Origin: DASTHS01 sp035718085
Lineage (GTDB): Bacteria; Actinomycetota; Acidimicrobiia; Acidimicrobiales; Palsa-688
DNA length: 7,581 nt
Assembly: GCA_035718085.1 (NCBI GenBank)
Contig: DASTHS010000004.1
Coordinates: 1-7,581, forward strand
Direction: 5' to 3'
Both the position numbers and the translations under genes were made by a program. The notes beneath the pieces were generated by a model that searched no databases, was not told the DNA's origin, and was given only the letters and a program-made list of their open reading frames with translations. Each line of letters starts with the position of its first letter. The stretch's first letter is position 1. Positions 1-5,327 of the stretch are shown piece by piece.

Positions 1-354
1 CCGGGGGGCGCCCCCGGTGCTGCGGAGGGCCCCGGCGCCGCGGGCGAGGCGCCGCTCACCGACGAGGAGCAGGAGTTCCTCGCCGAGATGGCCGAGCGGC
101 AGCGTCAGCTGGCGGAGGCGCCCGGGGCGCTGGTGGTGGCCCAGAACGCCTTCTTGCTCGTGGAGCTGGCGGCGGTGAAGATGGGCGCCGAGCCGCCGTC
201 GCTCGACGACGCCCGCCTGGCCATCGACGCCCTCGGCGCCATGGTCGAGGCCGTCGGCAGCCGCCTCGGCGAGGTGGAGCCGGAGCTGCGCCGCTGGGTG
301 ACCGACCTGCGCGTGCGCTACGTCGAGGCGGCGAAGGCCGCTACCGCCCCCTGA
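1..354 (+). CDS. DUF1844 domain protein, 3' part (5' end outside window)
   Basis: The frame is open from base 1 to a TGA at 352-354, giving 117 visible residues with the start outside the window. The first 20 or so residues are a Pro/Gly/Ala/Glu-rich, probably disordered linker. An acidic stretch (TDEEQEFLAEM) and a helical body follow, with AQNAFLLVELAAVKMG, then SLDDARLAIDALGAMVEAVG, then LRRWVTDLRVRYVEA near the C-terminus. This order (a small hydrophobic helix, 'D...AR.AID.L..', and a final 'L..LR.RYVEA') matches the DUF1844 family as I know it. The family is short, all-helical and of unknown function. The internal ATG at 88 is probably not the true start, because the acidic segment before it looks native. 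The gene converges on the cold-shock-like gene and overlaps its last 14 bases. I recall DUF1844 genes near infC in actinobacteria, but that side of the gene is not visible. No function is assigned. Confidence 0.75.
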   Translation, partial: PGGAPGAAEGPGAAGEAPLTDEEQEFLAEMAERQRQLAEAPGALVVAQNAFLLVELAAVKMGAEPPSLDDARLAIDALGAMVEAVGSRLGEVEPELRRWVTDLRVRYVEAAKAATAP

Positions 355-553
355 GGTCGACCGCCTCGTAGCGGCCCCCGTGGGCCGGGCGCAGCTCGAA
401 GTCGACCGTGGCGCCGACGGCGATGCTACGGCTGCCGTCGGCGATCTGGGTGCAGTGGAAGGGCCACTCCCCCGCCCCGTCGGCGACGGTGCCGAGCCCG
501 ACGTGCTCGTCGAAGGCGCTGACGGTGCCCTGGCGGCGGCCGGGGTCGCTCAC
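341..553 (-). CDS. Small cold-shock-domain-like protein, last gene of the rib-his operon
   Basis: A 70-residue protein, the length of a bacterial cold-shock protein, starts at GTG 553. That start overlaps the hisG stop as GTGA, so translation is probably coupled to hisG. Residues 9-20 (GTVSAFDEHVGL) and 21-38 (GTVADGAGEWPFHCTQIA) follow the cold-shock-domain layout. The first covers beta1 and the turn into RNP1, and the second contains an FHCT in the place of the RNP2 'FVH'. 'VGATVDFEL' at 46-54 matches the usual 'G..V.F' strand. The aromatic-rich RNP1 (KGFGFI) of CspA is degraded to VGLGTV, so nucleic-acid binding may be weak or altered. I recall similar short proteins annotated as cold-shock proteins in actinobacteria. 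The role is unknown; a single-stranded RNA or DNA binding role is inferred from fold only. The in-frame extension upstream through hisG is a shadow. Confidence 0.72.
   Translation of the reverse strand: MSDPGRRQGTVSAFDEHVGLGTVADGAGEWPFHCTQIADGSRSIAVGATVDFELRPAHGGRYEAVDLRGR
372..387 (+). terminator. Candidate hairpin terminator after the DUF1844 gene
   Basis: A perfect 6-bp stem, CGGCCC/GGGCCG, encloses the loop CCGT and lies 18 bases after the DUF1844 stop. It sits inside the 3' end of the opposing cold-shock-like gene. No T-run follows, so it is at best a GC-hairpin terminator of the kind proposed for actinobacteria. Chance hairpins are common at this GC content. Confidence 0.22.
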
Positions 554-1425
554 GGCACGATCTTGGCGATCGGCAGCTCGATGATGTCGGTGGCGCCGGC
601 GTCTTTGAGCGCGGGGATCAAGGTGTTGATGGTGTGCTTGGGCACCACGGCCTCGACGGCGTAGCTGTCGCCCTCGTGCAGCTTCGACACGGTCGGCGAG
701 CGCATGGCCGGCAGCAGGTCGATCACCCGCTTCTGGTCGGGCCCGGTCACGTTGAGCTTGACCAGCACCCGGGTGCGGGCGACGAGGGTGCCCTCGAGGA
801 GGGTGTGCAGCTGGCTCATGGCGTGGCGGCGCTCGTCGTCGGCCCACGCTTCGTGGTTGGCGATCAGCTCCGTGTAGCTCTCGAGGATGGTGTCGACGAT
901 GCGCAGGCCGGCGGCGCGCAGGGCCCGGCCCGTCTCGGTGATCTCGACCACGGCGTCGGCGATCTCGGGGATCTTGGCCTCGGTGGCCCCGTAGGAGAGC
1001 CGCACGTCGGCGCGGATGCCGTGGCGCTCGAGGTAGCGGGTGGCCAGGCCGACGTACTCGGTCGACACCCGCACGCCGTCGGGGAGGTCACCGACCGACC
1101 GCACCGGGGAGTCGGCCGCCACCGCCAGGACGACCTTGATCGGTCGCGACGTGGCCTTCGAGTAGCGCAGCTGCCCGAGGGAGTGCACGTCGCTGCCGGT
1201 CTCCTCGATCCAGTCGCGCCCGGTGATGCCGAGGTCGAACATGCCCTCGGCGACGTCGCGGGGGATCTCCTGGGGTCGCAGGATGCGCACCTCGGCGACC
1301 CGCGGGTCGTCGATCGACGCCCGGTAGTCGACGTCTGACGAGCGCACGACGGCGAGGTCGGCGGCCTCGAACAGCTCGAGCGTCGCCCGCTCGAGCGACC
1401 CCTTCGGCAGCACCACGCGCAGCAC
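550..1425 (-). CDS. hisG: ATP phosphoribosyltransferase HisG, long form
   Basis: HisG condenses ATP with PRPP to phosphoribosyl-ATP, the first and feedback-controlled step of cytosolic histidine synthesis. The product is 291 residues. The N-terminus VLRVVLPKGSLE and GITGRDW (66-72) are family signatures. SYGATEAK (144-151) and AVVEITETGRALRAAGL (158-174) form the PRPP-binding region. Residues from about 215, with KLNVTG, SPTVSKL and DIIELPI, form the C-terminal HisG_C regulatory domain. The enzyme is therefore the long form, which is histidine-sensitive and needs no HisZ. The 'GATE' motif replaces the 'GAVE/GSVE' version common in other HisG proteins. The start is GTG 1425, sharing its G with the ribH stop (TAGTG), and it gives the expected N-terminus. 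A GTG nine bases further in would remove LRV and is less likely. HisE, which I recall between ribH and hisG in Streptomyces, is absent here. Confidence 0.96.
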   Translation of the reverse strand: MLRVVLPKGSLERATLELFEAADLAVVRSSDVDYRASIDDPRVAEVRILRPQEIPRDVAEGMFDLGITGRDWIEETGSDVHSLGQLRYSKATSRPIKVVLAVAADSPVRSVGDLPDGVRVSTEYVGLATRYLERHGIRADVRLSYGATEAKIPEIADAVVEITETGRALRAAGLRIVDTILESYTELIANHEAWADDERRHAMSQLHTLLEGTLVARTRVLVKLNVTGPDQKRVIDLLPAMRSPTVSKLHEGDSYAVEAVVPKHTINTLIPALKDAGATDIIELPIAKIVP

Positions 1426-1955
1426 TAGCGGGCCTCGGTCTCCGCCGGTCCGGGCAGGGCGGTGAGCAGGTCGGCCATCTCCAGGGCGACCGCGGCCGAC
1501 TCGGCGCCCTTGTTCCCGGCCTTGGTGCCGGCCCGTTCGATCGCCTGCTCGATGGTGTCGGTGGTGAGCACCCCGAAAACCACGGGCACGCCGGTGTCGA
1601 GCGCGGCGCGGGCGACCCCGGCGGCGGCCTGCCCGGCGACGAGGTCGTAGTGGCCGGTGGCGCCGCGGATGACCGCGCCGAGGGTGACGATCGCCGCGTA
1701 GCGGCCGCTGGCGGCCATGACCTTGGCCACGAGGGGGAGCTCGAAGCTGCCGGGCACCCACGCCACGTCGACGTCGGCGTCGTCGACGCCCGAGCGGCGG
1801 AAGGTGTCGAGGGCGCCCTCGAGGAGCCGGTCGGTGATCAGGTGGTTCCAGCGGCTGGCGACCACGGCGAAGCGCCGGCCCGAGCCGCCCGGGCCGTCGT
1901 GCTCGGTGGCAGTGGGCAGGCCGGCGGCGCCGATGCGCCCTTCGAAGCGGGTCAC
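1425..1955 (-). CDS. ribH: 6,7-dimethyl-8-ribityllumazine synthase
   Basis: RibH condenses the 5-amino-6-ribitylaminouracil intermediate with 3,4-dihydroxy-2-butanone 4-phosphate to make lumazine, the penultimate riboflavin step. It usually assembles as a pentamer or icosahedral shell. The product is 176 residues, slightly longer than usual because of a Gly-rich N-terminal stretch to about residue 27. Signatures are VVASRWN (31-37), VPGSFELP (67-74), GAVIRGATGHYD (93-104) with the proposed catalytic His102, and TIEQAIERAGTKAGNKG (134-150) carrying the phosphate-binding Arg. The 'GATGHYD' version differs mildly from the common 'GATPHFD'. The start is GTG 1955, overlapping the ribBA stop as GTGA. 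A GGGGAG Shine-Dalgarno sequence ends 6 bases upstream, which supports this start. Its stop shares one base with the hisG start. Confidence 0.97.
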   Translation of the reverse strand: MTRFEGRIGAAGLPTATEHDGPGGSGRRFAVVASRWNHLITDRLLEGALDTFRRSGVDDADVDVAWVPGSFELPLVAKVMAASGRYAAIVTLGAVIRGATGHYDLVAGQAAAGVARAALDTGVPVVFGVLTTDTIEQAIERAGTKAGNKGAESAAVALEMADLLTALPGPAETEAR

Positions 1956-3217
1956 GGGGTGCTCCCCAGGTCGGGCCGGGTGCGACCGGCGGGGTGGGGG
2001 CCGTCGAGGCCGGTGAGGCTGTGGCCCATGCGCGCCGCCTTGGTGCGCAGGTAGGTGATGTTGTCGTCGGTGGGGGTCGTCGAGATGGGCACCTGCTCGA
2101 CGATCTCCAGGCCGAACCCCTCGAGGCCGCCGCGCTTGGCCGGGTTGTTGGTGAGGATGCGCATGCGGCGGACGCCGAGGTCGGCGAGGATCTGGGCGCC
2201 GATGCCGTACTCGCGGCTGTCCACGGGCAGGCCGAGCTCCAGGTTGGCGTCGACGGTGTCGAGCCCCGCGTCTTGGAGCTGGTAGGCGCGCAGCTTGTTG
2301 GCGATGCCGATGCCCCGGCCCTCGTGGCCGCGCAGGTAGACCACCACGCCGGTGCCCTCGTCGGCGATGCGGGCCATGGCCGTGTGCAGCTGGGGCCCGC
2401 AGTCGCAGCGGCGGGAGGCGAACACGTCGCCGGTGAGGCACTCGCTGTGCACGCGCACGAGCACCGGCTGGTCGTCGGGCGCCGACGCCGGGTCGCCGAC
2501 CACCAGGGCCAGGTGGGTCATCCCGTCGAGCACGCCCTCGAAGCTGACGCAGGTGAACGCGCCCCACTCGGTCGGCACGCGGGCCTCACCGGTGCGCCGC
2601 ACCAGCCACTCGGTGCTGCGCCGGTGGCGGATCAGGTCGGCGATGGTGACCAGCACCAGCCCGTGGGCCTCGGCAAAGCGCTCCAGCTCGGGGCGGCGGG
2701 CCATGCCCAGCCCGTCGGGGGTCACGACCTCGCAGAGCACCCCGGCTGGGGCGCACCCGGCGAGGCGGGCCAGGTCGACGGCGGCCTCGGTGTGGCCGGC
2801 CCGGGTCAGCACGCCGCCCTCACGGGCGCGCAGCACGTGCACGTGGCCGGGCCGGGCCAGGTCGGCGGGCCGGGCGTCGGGGTCGACCAGCACACCGATC
2901 GTCCGCGACCGGTCGCCGGCGGAGATCCCCGTGCTGACCCCCTCGCGGGCGTCGACGGTGACGGTGAAGGCGGTGCGCTGCGACTCGGTGTTGCGGGCCA
3001 CCATCAGCGGCAGGTCGAGCTCGTCGGCGCGCGCCTCGGTGACCGCCGCGCAGATCAGCCCCGAGGTGTGGCGGACGAAGAACGCCAAGGTCTCGGGGGT
3101 GGCGTGCTCGGCTGCGACGATCAGGTCGCCCTCGTCCTCCCGGTCCTCGTCGTCGACGACCACCACCACCTCGCCGGCGGCGATGGCCGCGATGGCTGCC
3201 TCGACGCCCTCCCTCAT
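1952..3217 (-). CDS. ribBA: Bifunctional DHBP synthase / GTP cyclohydrolase II
   Basis: A 421-residue fusion supplies both riboflavin precursors. Residues 1 to about 200 are 3,4-dihydroxy-2-butanone-4-phosphate synthase, which acts on ribulose 5-phosphate. They contain the acidic loop DDEDREDEGDL (22-32), where Asp replaces the usual Asn of 'RENEGD'. Also present are GVSTGISAGDR (93-103) and RAGHTEAAVDL (139-149) with the catalytic His. Residues 205 to about 400 are GTP cyclohydrolase II. They contain VHSECLTGDVF (257-267) and RCDCG (270-274), giving zinc ligands Cys260, Cys271 and Cys273. GHEGRGIG (297-304), DSREYGIGAQIL (333-344) and TNNPAKRGGLEGFG (356-369) follow. All key motifs are intact, so both halves are probably active. 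The last 20 residues are a Pro/Gly tail. ATG 3217 overlaps the ribE stop as ATGA, with CGGAG upstream as a plausible ribosome binding site. Confidence 0.97.
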   Translation of the reverse strand: MREGVEAAIAAIAAGEVVVVVDDEDREDEGDLIVAAEHATPETLAFFVRHTSGLICAAVTEARADELDLPLMVARNTESQRTAFTVTVDAREGVSTGISAGDRSRTIGVLVDPDARPADLARPGHVHVLRAREGGVLTRAGHTEAAVDLARLAGCAPAGVLCEVVTPDGLGMARRPELERFAEAHGLVLVTIADLIRHRRSTEWLVRRTGEARVPTEWGAFTCVSFEGVLDGMTHLALVVGDPASAPDDQPVLVRVHSECLTGDVFASRRCDCGPQLHTAMARIADEGTGVVVYLRGHEGRGIGIANKLRAYQLQDAGLDTVDANLELGLPVDSREYGIGAQILADLGVRRMRILTNNPAKRGGLEGFGLEIVEQVPISTTPTDDNITYLRTKAARMGHSLTGLDGPHPAGRTRPDLGSTP

Positions 3218-3822
3218 CGGGCCGGCTCCGCGTAGGGGGTGGTGACCCCGGCGGCGAGCAACCGCTCGGTGTACTTGGCGACGACGTCGACCTCGAGGTT
3301 CACCGGGGCGCCGGGCCCCTTGGTGCCGAGCACGGTCGCCGCCGCCGTGTGGGGGATGATGGCGACGGTGAACCCGTCGTCGAGCACGTCGACCACGGTC
3401 AGGCTGGTGCCGTCGACGGTGATCGAGCCCTTGGCGACCACGTAGCGCAGCACGTCGGCGGGGGCACGCACCCGCAGGTCGGGGGCGGCCGTGATCACGG
3501 TGCCGACGGCGTCGACGTGCCCCTGCACCAGGTGGCCGCCGAGGCGGCCGTCGAGGCGCAGGGGCCGCTCGAGGTTGACCGGGTCACCGGGCGCCAGGGC
3601 GCCGAGGTTGGTGCGACCGAGGGTCTCGGCCACCGCGTCGGCTGCCCACCAGCCGTCGCCCATGGCGACCACGGTGAGGCAGCAGCCGTTGACCGCGATC
3701 GAGTCGCCGATGGCGGCGTCGGCCAGGACCGTCGCCGCGGTGAAGCTCAAGCGGGCCCCACCCTCGCCCGCCGCCTCGGCCGAGCGCAGCGTCCCGACCT
3801 CTTCGACGATGCCGGTGAACAC
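3214..3822 (-). CDS. ribE: Riboflavin synthase, alpha chain
   Basis: Riboflavin synthase dismutates two molecules of 6,7-dimethyl-8-ribityllumazine to riboflavin, the last step of the pathway. The product is 202 residues, a normal length, and consists of two lumazine-binding barrels. Repeat 1 runs from VFTGIVEEVG (1-10, usually MFTGIVEE) through SIAVNGCCLTV (41-51). Repeat 2 contains GGHLVQGHVD (95-104) and SITVDGTSLTV (133-143), and the end, NLEVDVVAKYTERLL, is typical. The start is GTG 3822, giving the conserved N-terminal FTGIVEE with no in-frame start close upstream. There is no Shine-Dalgarno sequence; a -10 box lies 7 bases upstream, so the mRNA is probably leaderless. It is the first gene of the operon. 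The symbol follows E. coli usage; the same gene is called ribC in mycobacteria and ribE or ribB elsewhere. Confidence 0.96.
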   Translation of the reverse strand: MFTGIVEEVGTLRSAEAAGEGGARLSFTAATVLADAAIGDSIAVNGCCLTVVAMGDGWWAADAVAETLGRTNLGALAPGDPVNLERPLRLDGRLGGHLVQGHVDAVGTVITAAPDLRVRAPADVLRYVVAKGSITVDGTSLTVVDVLDDGFTVAIIPHTAAATVLGTKGPGAPVNLEVDVVAKYTERLLAAGVTTPYAEPAR

Positions 3823-3860
3823 GTCCCGAACCGTAGGGTCGCCGCCGCCGGCTGCGCCAA
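3823..3860 (-). promoter_or_regulatory. Promoter of the ribE-ribBA-ribH-hisG-csp operon, leaderless type
   Basis: On the minus strand TTGGCG (3860-3855) resembles a -35 box. TACGGT (3835-3830) fits the TANNNT -10 consensus, 19 bases downstream. Exactly 7 bases separate TACGGT from the GTG start of ribE, so the predicted transcription start falls at or next to the start codon. No Shine-Dalgarno sequence is present. The short leader leaves no room for an FMN riboswitch. Confidence 0.55.
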
Positions 3861-3873
3861 ACCACGGCCCGGC

Positions 3874-3891
3874 GCGGCGGCGAGCCGCCGC
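3874..3891 (-). terminator. Candidate GC hairpin between mog and ribE
   Basis: A 7-bp perfect stem with a CTCG loop (an eighth pair could form inside it) reads GCGGCGG-CTCG-CCGCCGC on the minus strand. It starts 17 bases after the mog stop and ends before the ribE -35 box. The position suits termination of mog transcription. There is no following U-tract, so any activity would be of the GC-hairpin kind, and some read-through into ribE is likely. Confidence 0.38.
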
Positions 3892-3907
3892 CCCAGTGCC
3901 GGCCCGG

Positions 3908-4414
3908 TCAGGGGTGCGGGTGGCGGGTGGGCTCGGAGGCCAGCAGTTCCAGGGCGTGGGGCACCACGTCGAGCACCGCCTGCAGGCACTGCACCGCGCC
4001 GCCCGGCGAGCCGGGCACGTTGAGCACGAGGGCGGCGCCACGGGTGCCGGCGACGGCCCGGGAGAGCCGGCCGAGCGGCGAGACCGTGCGCATGGCCTCG
4101 GCCATGCCCGGCGCCTGCCGGTCGAGCACGTCGAGGGTGCCCTCGGGGGTGTGGTCGCGTGGCCCGAAGCCGGTGCCGCCGGTGGTGACCACCAGGCCGG
4201 CGAAGCCGGCACAGGCCTTGGTGAGCTCGGAGGCGACGGCCGCCACCCCGTCGGGGATCGTCGAACGTTCGACCACCTCGAACCCCGCGCCGGCCAGCAG
4301 GTCGACCAGGGCGGCGCCCGACCTGTCGTCGCGGGTGCCGGCCATCACGCCGTCGGAGACGGTGACGACCTTGGCCCGGTGACGGGAGGGGGGTGGCGCC
4401 TGCGCGTCGGCCAT
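3908..4414 (-). CDS. MoaB/Mog-family molybdenum cofactor biosynthesis protein
   Basis: A 168-residue protein, the size of stand-alone MoaB/MogA. The family adenylylates molybdopterin before molybdate insertion, though some MoaB proteins have unclear roles. After a Pro-rich start the core begins at AKVVTVSDG (14-22). DRSG (30-33), the molybdopterin-binding loop VVTTGGTGFGPRDHTPEGT (75-93) and LNVPGSPGGAVQCL (131-144) follow; these are the defining family motifs. His88 stands where many homologues have Val or Ile in 'PRDVTPE'. MoaB and MogA cannot be told apart safely here, so no symbol is given. The start ATG 4414 has no Shine-Dalgarno sequence but has a -10 box 8 bases upstream. No other molybdopterin genes are in the window, so the gene is isolated from its pathway and next to the riboflavin operon. 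Confidence 0.92.
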   Translation of the reverse strand: MADAQAPPPSRHRAKVVTVSDGVMAGTRDDRSGAALVDLLAGAGFEVVERSTIPDGVAAVASELTKACAGFAGLVVTTGGTGFGPRDHTPEGTLDVLDRQAPGMAEAMRTVSPLGRLSRAVAGTRGAALVLNVPGSPGGAVQCLQAVLDVVPHALELLASEPTRHPHP

Positions 4415-4428
4415 GGGCCGGCAAGGTA
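4415..4428 (-). promoter_or_regulatory. Promoter -10 of the mog gene, leaderless type
   Basis: TACCTT (4428-4423, minus strand) fits TANNNT and is followed by 8 bases and then the ATG. Transcription would start within a base or two of the ATG. No recognisable -35 box is visible. On the opposite strand TAGCGT (4427-4432) overlaps it by two bases, so divergent polymerases could compete at this spot. Confidence 0.45.
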
Positions 4429-4489
4429 GCGTGCCCCGCCGTGCCCGCCGCCGGTCGCCCTGCTGGCGGTGCCGCCGGCCGGGGTGCCT

Positions 4490-4514
4490 GTGGCGAGGGC
4501 GGCGGTGGCGAGGG
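4490..4514 (+). repeat. Short 10-base direct repeat in the divergent intergenic region
   Basis: GTGGCGAGGG occurs at 4490-4499 and again at 4505-4514, 15 bases apart, between the mog and thioesterase-like promoters. It could be a paired regulator site or simple GC-rich slippage. The repeat is directly visible; any function is speculative. Confidence 0.4.
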
Positions 4515-4534
4515 GGGCGTTCCGGCCGCGCCGG

Positions 4535-4578
4535 TAGCGTCGGGGCGGACGCGCCCGGCGGCGGGGGCGACGCAGCCG
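4535..4578 (+). promoter_or_regulatory. Candidate -10 and ribosome binding site for the thioesterase-like gene
   Basis: TAGCGT (4535-4540) fits the TANNNT -10 consensus. A transcript starting about 7 bases later would have a leader of about 30 bases. GGGGGCGA (4562-4569) is a weak purine-rich ribosome binding site 9 bases before ATG 4579. No good -35 box is visible. The same octamer GGTAGCGT also occurs at 4425-4432. Confidence 0.35.
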
Positions 4579-5304
4579 ATGCCCGGGCTGCCCCCTGCCG
4601 GCGCCCGCCGGGTGACCACGGCCCGCCGGGTGCGCCTCGCCGACGTCCGACCCGACGGCCGGGCCCGCCTCGACGCCGTCGCCCGGTGGTGCCAGGACGT
4701 GGCCGCCGACGACCTACGCACATCGGGAGCGGCCGACGCGTGGCGGTGGGTGGTGCGCCGCACGCTGGTGGAGGTGACCGGCCGTCGCCCCGTCTACGAC
4801 GAGCAGCTGGAGGTGACCACCTGGTGCTCCGGGTCGGGCGCGGCCTGGGCCGAGCGGCGCACCAGCATCCACGGTGACGCCGGCGGGGCGGTCGAGGTGG
4901 CCGCGCTGTGGGTGGCCCTCGACCCCGCCACCATGCGCCCGAGCGGCCTCGACGAGCGCTTCGACGAGCGCTACGGCTCGGCCACGGGCGGGCGCCGGGT
5001 GCGGGCGGGGCTGCTGCACCGGCCCACCGCCCCTGACGGCACGCCCACCACCCCCTGGCCCCTGCGGATCGGCGACCTCGACGTGCTCGGCCACGTGACC
5101 AACGCGATCGCGTGGGCGTTGCTCGAGGACGTGGCCGCCACGGGCGGTGTGGAGGTGGTCAGCGCCTCGGCCGAATACCGCGACCAGCTGCGTGACGGGC
5201 CGCTGCAGGTGGCCACCGAGGTAGGCGACGGCGGCCTGGCCGTGTGGGCGGCCGAGCCGGGCCGGCCGCCCGGCCTCACCATCGAGGCGGCGGGTCGCCG
5301 GTGA
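4579..5304 (+). CDS. Acyl-ACP thioesterase-like double-hotdog protein
   Basis: A 241-residue protein laid out like the acyl-ACP thioesterase family (FatA/FatB type), which releases fatty acids from acyl carrier protein. The N-terminal hotdog runs over about residues 15-120. It contains VRLADVRPDGRARLDAVARW (18-37), WVVRRTLVEVTGRRP (57-71) and a 'WCSGSGAAWAERRTSI' strand pair. The second hotdog begins at WPLRIGDLDVLGHVTNAIAW (160-179) with LLED at 181-184. In plant enzymes the matching helix is 'DLDVNxHVNN', with catalytic Asp, Asn and His. Here Asp168 and His172 are kept but the Asn is Leu170, while Glu183 matches a conserved acid. It may act on another thioester or be weakly active. The start ATG 4579 was chosen for its GGGGGCGA site. 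GTG 4612 fits the family N-terminus nearly as well, and GTG 4441 would add a low-complexity Gly/Ala tail. It diverges from mog and converges on rsmB. Confidence 0.78.
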   Translation: MPGLPPAGARRVTTARRVRLADVRPDGRARLDAVARWCQDVAADDLRTSGAADAWRWVVRRTLVEVTGRRPVYDEQLEVTTWCSGSGAAWAERRTSIHGDAGGAVEVAALWVALDPATMRPSGLDERFDERYGSATGGRRVRAGLLHRPTAPDGTPTTPWPLRIGDLDVLGHVTNAIAWALLEDVAATGGVEVVSASAEYRDQLRDGPLQVATEVGDGGLAVWAAEPGRPPGLTIEAAGRR

Positions 5305-5311
5305 CGGCCCG

Positions 5312-5327
5312 GCCCGCTCAGTCGGGC
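5312..5327. terminator. Candidate bidirectional hairpin between convergent genes
   Basis: GCCCG (5312-5316) and CGGGC (5323-5327) form a perfect 5-bp stem around a 6-base loop that includes the rsmB stop codon. It begins 8 bases after the thioesterase-like stop, in the 13-base gap between convergent genes. This is the right place for a shared terminator, but the stem is short and has no T-run on either strand. Confidence 0.3.

Noticed and set aside
1425..2567. A ribH protein extended at its N-terminus to 380 residues
   Set aside because: The extension is an Arg/Pro/His-rich out-of-frame reading of ribBA. GTG 1955 has a good ribosome binding site and gives a normal lumazine synthase length.
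1994..3235. A 413-codon open frame on the + strand opposite ribBA
   Set aside because: Its translation is low-complexity Gly/Ala/Val/Asp/His with no recognisable fold, and it mirrors the ribBA codons. Long antisense frames are expected at this GC content.
2352..3245. A 297-codon + strand frame rich in Ser/Arg/Thr/Pro opposite ribBA
   Set aside because: The Ser/Thr/Arg/Pro pattern is what antisense of GC-rich coding DNA gives in this frame; no motifs, no ribosome binding site.
3747..4763. A 338-codon minus-strand frame across mog and its upstream region
   Set aside because: Composition is Arg/Pro/Gly/Ala low complexity, and it is out of frame with the clear mog reading, which has all family motifs.
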